The notes beneath the pieces were generated by a model, which saw only the letters and a list, made by a program, of their open reading frames with translations, was not told where the DNA came from and did no database searches. From Trogon surrucura (taxonomy: Eukaryota; Chordata; Aves; Trogoniformes; Trogonidae), in the NCBI GenBank assembly GCA_020746105.1, contig CM036618.1, forward strand, positions 95,102,122-95,166,121: 64,000 nt of DNA, in the 5' to 3' direction. Both the position numbers and the translations under genes were made by a program. Shown in pieces: positions 14,955 through 23,294 of this stretch. The first letter of the stretch is position 1; each line of letters starts with the position of its first letter.

Positions 14955-15712
14955 GTTCATAAGCATCCCGGCCATCCTGTACTTACTTATTGGGCAGTCC
15001 CAACGCCAGGGCATGCATTCTTCTTAAGTTCTTTCATTGTTTTGGGCAGCGGAGTTCGGCAGATGACCTCTTTTCGTTCTGGACCTAGTTCTCATTGCCT
15101 CCTGATATTTCACAGGTGACTTGTTGCAGTATCAGCTGTGCTTTCTGTTGGGAAACTCGATATCCCATTAGTCCAAGAAAATTCAATAAACTCACAGTCC
15201 AATCTACACAATCTTTTTCTTATTGCAACAGAACACCCTTTTCTGAGGGGTGCTCTCATAATTCAAGAGCTCGTGCCAGCTGATTACCAAATATTGTGGA
15301 ACTATTCTTGAATCCTTGCAATAATACAGTCCGAGTAAGTTGTGTTCTCTGTCCAGTACTTGGGCTCTCCCACTCGAAAGCAAACAGCCTCTCACTTTCC
15401 TCAGGCATAGGCAAGCAGAAAAAAAAACATCCTTTAGATCTAATACTGTGAACTAAACCTGATGATAAATCTTTAACAATTTTATTTATGGCCCTCAAAT
15501 CTTGAGCTCCTCGGTACGACCCATCCGTTTTCTTAACCGGTAAGATGGGTGTCTTATATTCTGATTCACAGTCTACCAATAGCCCATAGTCCAGAAGATA
15601 ATGTATCGTTCCTTGCATTTCTTTTCTGTCTTCTAATTTCAAGGGGTACTGTTTTAAATGGACTCTAGAGGCTCTCTCTTTTAGTTCAACTCTTAACTGG
15701 GCTCGCATTTTT
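14955..15712 (-). pseudogene. ERV reverse transcriptase remnant
   Basis: A minus-strand frame of 150 codons (15708-15256) matches the fingers and palm of a gammaretroviral reverse transcriptase: KQYPLKLEDRKEM, LLDYGLLVDCES, TPILPVKKTDGSYR, DLRAINK, LFAFEW and LLQGFKNS. The ATG at 15708 is only an internal Met. The strand with the first catalytic Asp (VLDLKD, about 15445-15428) is in another phase; the long frame survives only because a second shift in a T8 run compensates. Below 15256 the sequence continues in other frames (GVLLQ, then GYRVSQQKAQLILQQV, then ERKEVICRTPLPKT), but the YxDD catalytic box between them is gone. RNase H and integrase do not follow. Confidence 0.85.
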
Positions 15713-15839
15713 AGCTTTCCCTGGTACTCCAGCAGCCCATACTCCTGGGTATACTTGATTCAGTATTTCCTCTGTCCGTGGGGACTGACTAGGTATTGTT
15801 CCCAGGCTTGCGAGGGACAAACATAATAGTTAAATTAAA

Positions 15840-16091
15840 TTTTTATAATTTACTCTTAGTTCCATTTCCCCTTGCTTAAAGGTGATGTTGGCTTCTAACT
15901 TCTCCAACAAGTCTCTTCCTAACTGAGATTTTGAGGAGTTTTGTAAATACAGAAATTGATACATTCCTACAGCTTTTCCTAATTTGAATTTTAAAGGTCT
16001 TAGAAAGAACCCCTTTTCCTGTTGGCCAGTTGCTCCCCCAATGTTTATGATCTCTTTCTCCGCTCCCTAGCTTTATTGTAACCAGCGGGTC
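15840..16091 (-). pseudogene. ERV protease remnant lacking its catalytic segment
   Basis: On the minus strand, a protease start (PLVTIKLG, near 16090) is followed at once by the middle and end of a retroviral aspartic protease: GGATGQQEKGFFLRPLKF and the conserved LGRDLLEKL (about 15925-15896). The segment that should hold the catalytic Asp-Thr/Ser-Gly loop is absent, and a frame change falls at the join, so an internal deletion is inferred. A stop ends the frame near 15835. Retroviral protease cleaves Gag and Pol polyproteins; this remnant could not. It lies directly upstream of the reverse transcriptase, as in the normal pol order. Confidence 0.75.
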
Positions 16092-16159
16092 TGCTAGGGT
16101 AGACGCCCTTGGTCCCCGTCACTCTTTCTTTGCTGAATCAGTTTTCACTTGGGGATTCC

Positions 16160-16649
16160 CCTGGAGCCTTGAGCATTTATTTTTCCAGTGACCTTCCTTT
16201 TTCACAACACACACTCTGATTTTTTCCTCAAGTGCTCTGAAATCTGGTACATCTGCCACGATTTCCTCTGCCTCCCCTCCCTCCTTTCTGCTCCAGCGCT
16301 GCCACGGTTGCCGTGGCTATCACTTTAGGTAGTTTCCCTCTGTCTACTTCTTCCCTATTTCTAAAAAACTCTCCAGGCCTCCTCTGAAAGCTTTTCAAGG
16401 TCTCTGTAATTTCTTCCCGATGTCAGTTGTGGATAAGGTAACTAATTGTTATTGCCCTTCTTCAGAAGCAGGGTCCACAGTGGCTACTTTCCCATCCGAC
16501 CAATCTGGGTCCTCATTCTTAGCTGTTAGTTCAAACTGCTTTGCGACTCTCATCGGGTCGTCCCTGGTACACTTTGCTACTTTCTGCCAAGGATCTAAGT
16601 CCTCAGAGGAGAACGGAACCTTTACCCTTGCCAGCCCATCGGGACCCAT
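16160..16649 (-). pseudogene. ERV gag remnant: capsid N-terminus and zinc knuckle
   Basis: A minus-strand frame of 66 codons (16649-16449) carries a gammaretroviral capsid N-terminus: VPFSSEDLDPWQKV, then RDDPMRVAKQFEL and DPDWSD. The second half of capsid is missing; the frame stops at 16449 and nearby frames carry only a short degraded tail (about 16440-16230). Near 16215-16175 a nucleocapsid zinc knuckle is visible with a GHWKNKC end, but one Cys spacing is wrong and the frame shifts inside it. Gag normally forms the particle and packages RNA; this copy cannot. The homologous capsid segment on the plus strand at 23295-23450 shows that the window holds two separate elements. Confidence 0.8.
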
Positions 16650-17120
16650 CCCTTACCCTGCGGACGGGGCGGCCCCATCCACAACACACGGCGTAAATGC
16701 ATCCGTCCCCCGTCCCTCCCCTCCCGCCCCGCGGAGGCACGAAGGGGTTCACTGCCCTCTCGCAGGGAGGAAGGGGAGCTGTTGCCCTCGGGGCTTCCCG
16801 ACTCTTCGCATCAGCAGCCTGGGCAGGGCTGGGGCACCCCCATGGCCAAACCCTTTCGCCAGGCACGGGGCCGGTCGGGCGCCCCGCCCTCGGGGTCAGC
16901 CCATCCCATCTCAGGTCCCAACGAAACGAGATCGTGTCACAGCTCCGCCTGGCTGAGCACACGGCCTGAGCCGCGCCAATACTGCCCGTTTCCGTCGAGG
17001 ACCGAGCGGTCGACACCGCCCCGGGTCCTGCTGCGCGTCCTGGCCGCAGTTGGCGAAGCTTCAGCCGCTCCTTCCCCACCTTCTCAGCAGGCGGGGCGGA
17101 GGGAGGGGGAGGGAAAAGGG
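16600..17120 (-). pseudogene. GC- and CpG-rich 5' gag block (matrix/p12 position)
   Basis: This stretch sits between the leader and the capsid sequence of the minus-strand ERV, where matrix and p12 would be. It is strikingly richer in G, C and CpG than anything around it. One minus-strand frame stays open for 158 codons (17079-16603), beginning at a GTG rather than an ATG. It overlaps the start of the capsid frame in a different phase, so a frameshift separates them. The encoded residues are rich in Arg, Gly, Pro and Ala, and I do not recognise a matrix domain. It could be a very divergent gag 5' end, a captured GC-rich host segment or a CpG-island-like element. Confidence 0.4.
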
Positions 17121-18036
17121 AGGTGGGGGTGTGCGATACATCTCAAGCCATCTATTCCCTTGTTTACATATGCCCAGTACCACAGGCTGAACGACACCTC
17201 TTAAGGCTGGATGGTTTTCTTTGTTCCTTTTTACAGCCAACACTAAAGGATCCCGTGTCTGCAATCTCTCTACCCCTCAGGGTCACTCCACAACGTTCTT
17301 TCTCTCTCTTAAAAGCATGTCAAGTATATAGAGGCCACCACTTATTACAATACCTAATGTTGATTCACATTTTCTCTCTGAGGTCCCCCTATGTCGTTCC
17401 AAAGCATCAAAATACATCACAAAGGGCTCTTTCTCACTACACTTCTGCTTTGTTCTCTCCCGTTCTCAGCTCCTCACCCACCCTGTCCCTGTCCCGTATC
17501 ACTCGCTTCCCTCATCTCCAGCCTTGCCCCTCGCAGGACAACAGAAATGCGGATCAGAACTCGGCACTCGCTCCGCAGTTACACTGCGTCTCGCTCACGC
17601 CACTCACTCCACAAAAGTTTCAAAGCAAGTGCACGTCACTATGCAAAGTCATATCCCAAAGGCAGTGTCAGTGCTGACCATCAAAGTGCCATCCAAATCC
17701 GACAAAAGCAACACATACTTCAGATCAAGTGACTAATATTAATCCAGTACACAAATCCAAACCAACGCACAAATCCTAACCAAATATACAACTGATTAAT
17801 TACTTCCTCCTGTATACGGTACCCTACAAAGAACATCTACGGTTCACGGGTGCCCCAAAACCAACCATGCACCCCAAACTCCAAACTATCTCCTCCTAAA
17901 AAGAACACCTTATTGCTTTAGAAGGTACTTGTCTGATCCTGCAGTGACCCAAATGAGGCAAGGAGTCCCTCCGGGAAATCCCAGGGGCACCTAGAGAGTC
18001 CTCTTTCCCAGCAGATCCTGCAGCCGAGAAGAGGGG
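17080..18036 (-). other. ERV leader (5' untranslated) region
   Basis: The roughly 950 bases between the primer binding site and the first gag-like sequence hold no recognisable minus-strand coding. Plus-strand frames of up to 184 codons lie here, but they run antisense to the provirus and match no known family. The length is long for a retroviral leader, so inserted or host sequence may be included. Confidence 0.45.
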
Positions 18037-18054
18037 GTGCCACCTGGGTCACCA
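18037..18054 (-). other. Putative retroviral primer binding site
   Basis: On the minus strand TGGTGACCCAGGTGGCAC begins four bases after the LTR terminal CA. Retroviral primer binding sites start with TGG, complementary to the tRNA CCA end. The first bases suggest a tRNA-Arg-like site in which a CpG has decayed (CG to TG), but identification of the tRNA is a guess. Confidence 0.5.
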
Positions 18055-18059
18055 AAAGT

Positions 18060-18393
18060 GACACAGAAAAATTCAATAACCAAAGTTATTAAGCAGATAT
18101 TCTTTATTGCGGCACCAGACAGATAGAGGCTTTCTCCTTAAAATGTACAGCACCAAGAATGGGGAAACTTTGATATATATGAGTTGTGCTCTGATGGTCT
18201 ACGTGAGCAAGACTCCAGGTCTTCCTCAGCCACAAAGTTTTGACCTCTTCTGCCTGGTGCCTCGGATCCCGCACCAGCCAATGACGGTGCAGCTCCTGAA
18301 AGAAGAGCTCCTGAGCAGTCCTGCAGCATGTACATCCCTCCATCCGCACAAAAAGAACAATTCATGGCTCAAGCTGCAGAACGCAAACAACTA
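18060..18393 (-). promoter_or_regulatory. ERV LTR segment: U3 promoter, R and U5
   Basis: On the minus strand there is an ATTGG (inverted CCAAT) box at 18278-18282, a TATA-like ATATATAT at about 18172-18180 and an AATAAA poly-A signal at 18108-18103. An AT-rich U5 follows, ending TGTGTCA at 18059-18065. The final CA precedes a four-base spacer and a TGG-initiated primer-binding-site-like sequence, which is normal LTR geometry. The 5' edge of U3 cannot be set because the tandem array starts at about 18394. Either the LTR is truncated there or the array lies inside U3. No matching 3' LTR was found in the window. Confidence 0.7.
18103..18108 (-). terminator. LTR polyadenylation signal AATAAA
   Basis: TTTATT on the plus strand reads AATAAA on the minus strand, about 65 bases downstream of the LTR TATA-like box and about 45 bases before the LTR end. 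This spacing fits a compact retroviral R-U5. Confidence 0.6.
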
Positions 18394-18548
18394 CCCCAGA
18401 CTACTGGGGTTACGTAACCCAGTAGCCCGGGGTTACGCTATGTGACGTGACGTTACGTAAAACCAGTAGCCTGGGGATACGCTACGTGACATGACGTTAC
18501 GTAACCCCAGTAGCCCGGGGTTACGCTACGTTACGTGACGTTACGTAA

Positions 18549-18827
18549 CCCCAGTAGCCTGGGGTTACGTTACGTTACGCTACGTATCCCCAGTAGCCTG
18601 GGGTTACGTTACGTTACGCTACGTATCCCTAGTAGCCTGGGGTTACGTTACGTTACATAGCCGCAGTAGCCTGGGGCTACGTTCCGTTACGTATTCCCAG
18701 TAGCCTGGGGTTCCGATACTTTAGTAGCCCCAGTAGCCTGGGGTTCCGTTCTGTTCCGTAACCCCAGTAGCCTGGGGTTCCGTTCCACTCTGTTCCATAA
18801 CCCCAGTAGCCCGGGGTTCCGTTCCCC
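18549..18827. repeat. Higher-order duplication, copy 1 (279 bp)
   Basis: This block of about seven array units recurs at 19651-19929, offset 1,102 bases. By eye I find one difference (a C to T in the TTCCG-type linker near 18781). Shared oddities such as CCGATACTTTAGTAG and CATAGCCGCAG show it is a true block duplication and not chance similarity of repeat units. Confidence 0.85.
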
Positions 18828-19650
18828 TTACGTAACCTCTGTAGCCCGGGGATCCGTTCAGTTCCGTTCCGTAACCCCAGTAGCCCGGGGTTCCGTTCCG
18901 TTCCGTTCCGTAACCCCAGTAGCCCGGGGTTACACTACCTTACGTAACCCCAGTAGCCCGGGGTTACGCTACATTACGTTACGCTATGTAAACCCAGTAG
19001 CCTGGGGTTACGCTACGTGACGTGACGTTACGTAACCCCAGAAGCCTGGGGTTACGTTACGTTACGTTATGTAACCCCTGAAGCTTGGGGTTACGCTACG
19101 TGACGTGACGTTACGTCACCCCAGTAGCCTGGGGTTAGGCTATGTTACGTGACGTTACGTCACCCCAGTAGCCTGGGGTTACGCTATGTTACGTGACGTT
19201 ACGTCACCCCAGTAGCCTGGGGTTACGCTACATTACGTGATGTTACGTCACCCCAGTAGCCTGGGGTTACGCTACGTTACGTATCCCCAGTAGCCTGAGG
19301 TTACGCTACGTTACGTAAAGCCAGTAGCCTGGGGTTACGCTACGTTCCGTAACCCCAGTAGCCTGGGGTTACGCTACGTTACGTGACGTTACGTAACCCC
19401 AGTAGCCGGGGGTTATGCTACGTTACGTGACGTTACCTAAACCCAGTAGCCGGGGGTTATGCTACGTGACGTTACGTAACCCCAGTAGCCGGGGGTTATG
19501 TTACGTTACGTAACCCCCCGTAGCCTGGGGTTATGTTACGTTACCCCAGTAGCCTGGGGTTACGTTACGATCCGTTAGCCTCGTAGCCTGGGGTTACGTT
19601 ACGTGACATTACGTAACCCCAGTAGCCTGCGGTTACGTTACGTTCCGTAG

Positions 19651-19929
19651 CCCCAGTAGCCTGGGGTTACGTTACGTTACGCTACGTATCCCCAGTAGCC
19701 TGGGGTTACGTTACGTTACGCTACGTATCCCTAGTAGCCTGGGGTTACGTTACGTTACATAGCCGCAGTAGCCTGGGGCTACGTTCCGTTACGTATTCCC
19801 AGTAGCCTGGGGTTCCGATACTTTAGTAGCCCCAGTAGCCTGGGGTTCCGTTCTGTTCCGTAACCCCAGTAGCCTGGGGTTCTGTTCCACTCTGTTCCAT
19901 AACCCCAGTAGCCCGGGGTTCCGTTCCCC
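19651..19929. repeat. Higher-order duplication, copy 2 (279 bp)
   Basis: Second copy of the block at 18549-18827. Similarity stops at GTTCCCC on the right and at CCCCAGTAGC on the left. It implies unequal exchange or a slippage event spanning roughly 1.1 kb of array. Confidence 0.85.
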
Positions 19930-20220
19930 AGTAACCAGTAGCCTGGGGTTACACTACGTGACGTGACGTTAAGTAACGCCAGTAGCCTGGGGTTACGCTA
20001 CGTTACGCTACGTATCCCCGGTAGCCTGGGGTTACGTCACGTTATGTAGCCCCGGTAGCCTGGGTTTACGTTACGTTAGGTAGCCCCAGTAGCCTGGATT
20101 TACGTTCCGTTACGTTAGGTAGCCTCAGTAGCCTGGGGTTACGTTCCGTTCTGTAACCACAGTAGCCCGGGGTTCCGTTCCGGAACCCCAGTAGCCCGGG
20201 GTTCCGTTCCGGAACCCCAG

Positions 20221-20930
20221 TAGCCCGGGGTTCCGTTCCGTTCCGTAACCCCTGTTATCTTTCAAATGTAAAAGTGCAATTAACACAGGCAAAGTTTTTG
20301 TAAGAACATTACATTCCCGTTAAATTCACTGGCTACATAAGAGCCTAACGTGTATACTGCCTACACTAAAGTGAATAACGATTTTATTTTCTGTTAACTC
20401 TGAATAAGCCTTTACTGACACCATAATTATGGTATGCACATCCAAAAATGAATAGCACAATTGTTTTCATGATTTTTAGTTTTATCAACTTCCAGAAACT
20501 TAGAGCAAGAGTAAGAGTAAGATCTGTAAAGTTCAAAAAATAATTAACACCAGAAAAACTCATATCAAGTAAGTGTGCACAAAACAGGCATCCCGAACTG
20601 CTTTCTCCAGAATTCCCACAGCTTTCCGAAGATGTTGTTTACCCCAGTAAACATTCTTCCTTTACAGTACTGAATGGATTTTCTGGAACAAGATTTACAT
20701 TTACGATCTTACATGCATTACATAGTCACAATTTGGAAAGAAACGGAAGGCCTTCATACATGTCAGCCTTTAACTTATCCAGTCCTGAAGTCTCTGCAAA
20801 GTTGTTTTTTCTTCTGTTAATATTTTTGCAGCTTTTCTCAGTTTTTCTTCATTCCGTTCTAAACCCCTGTAGCCTGGGGTTCCGTTCCGTAACCCCAGTA
20901 GCCGGGGGTTCCGTTCCGTTACAACCCCAG
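20221..20930. repeat. 710-bp tandem unit with non-repeat island, copy 1
   Basis: The unit starts with array sequence, contains about 600 bases of ordinary AT-rich sequence (about 20253-20851), and ends with two or three array cores. The next 710 bases (20931-21640) repeat it with no difference that I can see. The island is flanked on both sides by AACCCCTGT (20247-20255 and 20862-20870). This could be a target-site duplication of an insertion, but the array itself is so repetitive that this is not proof. The 66-codon frame inside (20733-20933) is not a recognisable gene. Confidence 0.9.
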
Positions 20931-21640
20931 TAGCCCGGGGTTCCGTTCCGTTCCGTAACCCCTGTTATCTTTCAAATGTAAAAGTGCAATTAACACAGGC
21001 AAAGTTTTTGTAAGAACATTACATTCCCGTTAAATTCACTGGCTACATAAGAGCCTAACGTGTATACTGCCTACACTAAAGTGAATAACGATTTTATTTT
21101 CTGTTAACTCTGAATAAGCCTTTACTGACACCATAATTATGGTATGCACATCCAAAAATGAATAGCACAATTGTTTTCATGATTTTTAGTTTTATCAACT
21201 TCCAGAAACTTAGAGCAAGAGTAAGAGTAAGATCTGTAAAGTTCAAAAAATAATTAACACCAGAAAAACTCATATCAAGTAAGTGTGCACAAAACAGGCA
21301 TCCCGAACTGCTTTCTCCAGAATTCCCACAGCTTTCCGAAGATGTTGTTTACCCCAGTAAACATTCTTCCTTTACAGTACTGAATGGATTTTCTGGAACA
21401 AGATTTACATTTACGATCTTACATGCATTACATAGTCACAATTTGGAAAGAAACGGAAGGCCTTCATACATGTCAGCCTTTAACTTATCCAGTCCTGAAG
21501 TCTCTGCAAAGTTGTTTTTTCTTCTGTTAATATTTTTGCAGCTTTTCTCAGTTTTTCTTCATTCCGTTCTAAACCCCTGTAGCCTGGGGTTCCGTTCCGT
21601 AACCCCAGTAGCCGGGGGTTCCGTTCCGTTACAACCCCAG
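20931..21640. repeat. 710-bp tandem unit with non-repeat island, copy 2
   Basis: Apparently exact copy of 20221-20930. The match continues only about 18 bases past its end (to TTCCGTTCC) before the array differs. Complete identity over 710 bases means either a very recent tandem duplication or a false duplication made during assembly. Confidence 0.9.
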
Positions 21641-21740
21641 TAGCCCGGGGTTCCGTTCCATTCCGTAACCCCAGTAGCCCGGGGTTACGCTACGTCACGT
21701 GACTTTACCTAACCCCGGTAGCCTGGGGTTACGCTACATA

Positions 21741-21888
21741 ACCCCATTAGCCTGGGTTTCCGTCACGTTCCGGTACGTAACCCCAGTAGCCTGGGGTTAC
21801 GCGACGTGACGTATACTCCAGTAGCCTGGGGTTACGCGACGTGATGTAAACCCCAGTAGCCTGGGGTTACGCGACGTGACGTGACGTT
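21741..21888. repeat. Higher-order duplication within array, copy 1 (148 bp)
   Basis: The block starting ACCCCATTAGCCTGGGT recurs at 22251-22398 (offset 510) with two visible differences (CCGTCACG versus CCGTTACG; GTGATG versus GTGACG). Units to the left (GTCACGTGACTTTACC blocks) are shared as well in a less regular order, so a larger higher-order repeat is present. Confidence 0.8.
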
Positions 21889-22250
21889 CCATAAACCCAG
21901 TAGCCTGGGGTTACGTTACGTTACACTACGTATCCCCAGTAGCCTGGGGTTACGTTTCGTTCAGTTCCGTTATGGAAACCCAGTAGCCTGGGGTTCCGTT
22001 CCGTAACCCCCGTAGCCTGGGGTTCCGTTCCGTAACCCCAGTAGCCCGGGGTTACGTTACGGTACGCTACGTGGCCCCAGTAGCCCGGGGTTCCGTTCCG
22101 CGTAACCCCAGTAGCCCGGGGTTACGCTACGTCACGTGACTTTACCTAACCCCAGTAGCCTGGGGTTACGCTACATCACGTGACTTTACCTAACCCCGGT
22201 AGCCTGGGGTTACGCTACGTAACCCCAGTAGCCTGGGTTTCCGTTACGTA

Positions 22251-22398
22251 ACCCCATTAGCCTGGGTTTCCGTTACGTTCCGGTACGTAACCCCAGTAGC
22301 CTGGGGTTACGCGACGTGACGTATACTCCAGTAGCCTGGGGTTACGCGACGTGACGTAAACCCCAGTAGCCTGGGGTTACGCGACGTGACGTGACGTT
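22251..22398. repeat. Higher-order duplication within array, copy 2 (148 bp)
   Basis: Second copy of 21741-21888, in the same orientation. Both copies hold the GCGACGTGACGT linkers that are confined to this end of the array. Confidence 0.8.
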
Positions 22399-22568
22399 AG
22401 GTAACCGCAGTAGCCTGGGGTTCCGTTCCGTCCGCGACCCCAGTAGCCTGGGTTTCCGTTCCGTTCCCGGACCCCAGTAGCCTGGGGTTCCGTTCCGTGT
22501 TCCGAGTAGCCTGGGGTTCAGTTCCATTACCTCGGTAGCCTGGGGTAGCCTGGGGTCCCATCCCCTCA

Positions 22569-23294
22569 GGGCTAAACCACACTACATTAACTCTCTCCCA
22601 CCTCACTAAGGAGCAGGGTTCCTATATTGCAGGCCACGCCCCTCCTCCATTCCCACAATGCCCTGCAAAAGGGGCAGAGCAAACCTCCAGGACACATCAA
22701 AGGGGCCAGAGGAGCTACCTCCTTTCTTTTAGTCCTTGTCTTCACTATTAGGGAAGAGCTTGAGCTGGGTGGAGAAGGATACTACAAAAACTGGTAAGAG
22801 TGGCTCTTCTGCTCTTATTCAGTTACAGCAGCAACGGGACCAGGTGTCAGTCTCACAGAGACAAAGGTATTGTTGTTTTCTTCTTTTTTGCTTTTCTTTT
22901 GCTCCTCCTCTTCTTTCTCTGTTTGGCATGGACTTGTCTGAAACTGATTTAAGTGGCATCTCCCTGGAACACTAGGGCAATACCTGTTTGGTGAGTTTTC
23001 TTTAAGTGCTTTGAAGCTGTTTTAAGGGGTACCTCCCTGGTGTGCATATTGCCCAATTTTGCATGGTTTGAACTGTGACCAAACTGCTTCGAGTGTGACC
23101 TCTCAGCAAAGTATTGCTGGGGAGATGGAAAATGGAATGAAGTGCCCTGTGTAGATCCCTTCTGCAGCAACAAGGAGTAGTGGCTGCATGGGTTGTAAGG
23201 GGGTGCAAACAGAGGACAGAGAGAACAAAGGATAGAGTCTCCTGGTGAAGGGAATGTTTACAAGCCCCTCTCAGATGGGCAGTAGAACGGTTTG
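22569..23294 (+). other. Presumed 5' leader of the plus-strand ERV
   Basis: This lies between the array and the first gag-like sequence of the plus-strand ERV. It has a GC-box-like GGCCACGCCCC (22632-22642) and a good splice-donor-like CTGGTAAGAG near 22791. No AATAAA, clear LTR end or primer binding site was found, so the LTR of this element is missing, unrecognisable or replaced by the array. The 79-codon frame at 22736 starts at TTG and matches nothing I know. Confidence 0.4.

Larger units (their letters stand above)
14950..18393 (-). mobile_element. Decayed class I (gammaretrovirus-like) ERV, 5' part
   Basis: Read on the minus strand, this stretch carries retroviral parts in the expected order: LTR promoter and poly-A signal (18393-18060), primer-binding-site-like sequence (18054-18037), leader, GC-rich 5' gag, capsid N-terminus (about 16649), nucleocapsid (about 16215), protease (16091-15840) and reverse transcriptase (15712 to about 14955). 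RNase H, integrase, env and the 3' LTR are not seen at lower coordinates, so the element is cut off inside pol. Family motifs (the capsid W...RDDP...VAK pattern, PILPVKK in RT) point to class I ERVs. It is inactive: frameshifts, stops and deletions occur in every domain. Its LTR abuts the hairpin tandem array. Strand and class are well supported; the outer ends are approximate. Confidence 0.85.
18394..22568. repeat. Hairpin-core CpG-rich tandem array (~80 units)
   Basis: Irregular tandem units, mostly about 30-45 bases, share the core CCCCAGTAGCCTGGGG. It is self-complementary, and with flanking bases forms a 10-bp stem (arms GTAACCCCAG and CTGGGGTTAC) around a TAGC loop. I counted about 80 cores by eye. 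Common variants have CCCGGGG, CCCCGGTAGC or CCGGGGG. Linkers are of two kinds: combinations of TTACGT, GCTACGT and GTGACGT, or runs of TTCCG. ACGT linkers dominate 18394-18690, 18935-19780 and much of 21660-22430; TTCCG linkers dominate 18690-18930, 19780-19930, 20100-20250, 20870-20960 and 22400-22530. CpG is very frequent, unlike the flanks. The array lies between the 5' ends of two divergent ERVs. Coding is not supported. Confidence 0.95.

Noticed and set aside
17077..17079. Possible Met-Gly gag start at the 158-codon frame
   Set aside because: The first codon is GTG, not ATG, so a myristoylated Gag start is not supported.
16420..17204. Several plus-strand frames of 90-178 codons
   Set aside because: They are shadows of GC-rich and capsid sequence on the minus strand, where stops are rare in all frames.
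17123..17677. 184-codon plus-strand open frame
   Set aside because: It lies antisense in the leader of the minus-strand ERV and resembles no protein family; the overlapping frames in the same place suggest low stop density rather than coding.
20733..21643. Two identical 66-codon frames with a hydrophobic middle
   Set aside because: Identity comes from the 710-bp tandem duplication. The frame runs from the island into array repeats, and nothing supports translation.
18394..22568. CRISPR array
   Set aside because: Repeat spacing is irregular, spacers are themselves repeats, and the genome is vertebrate. It is a minisatellite-like array.
22342..22606. Minus-strand frames with repeated RLLG/GTER or QATG/GTEP units
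   Set aside because: These are translations of the tandem array and exist only because linker lengths happen to keep phase for a few units.
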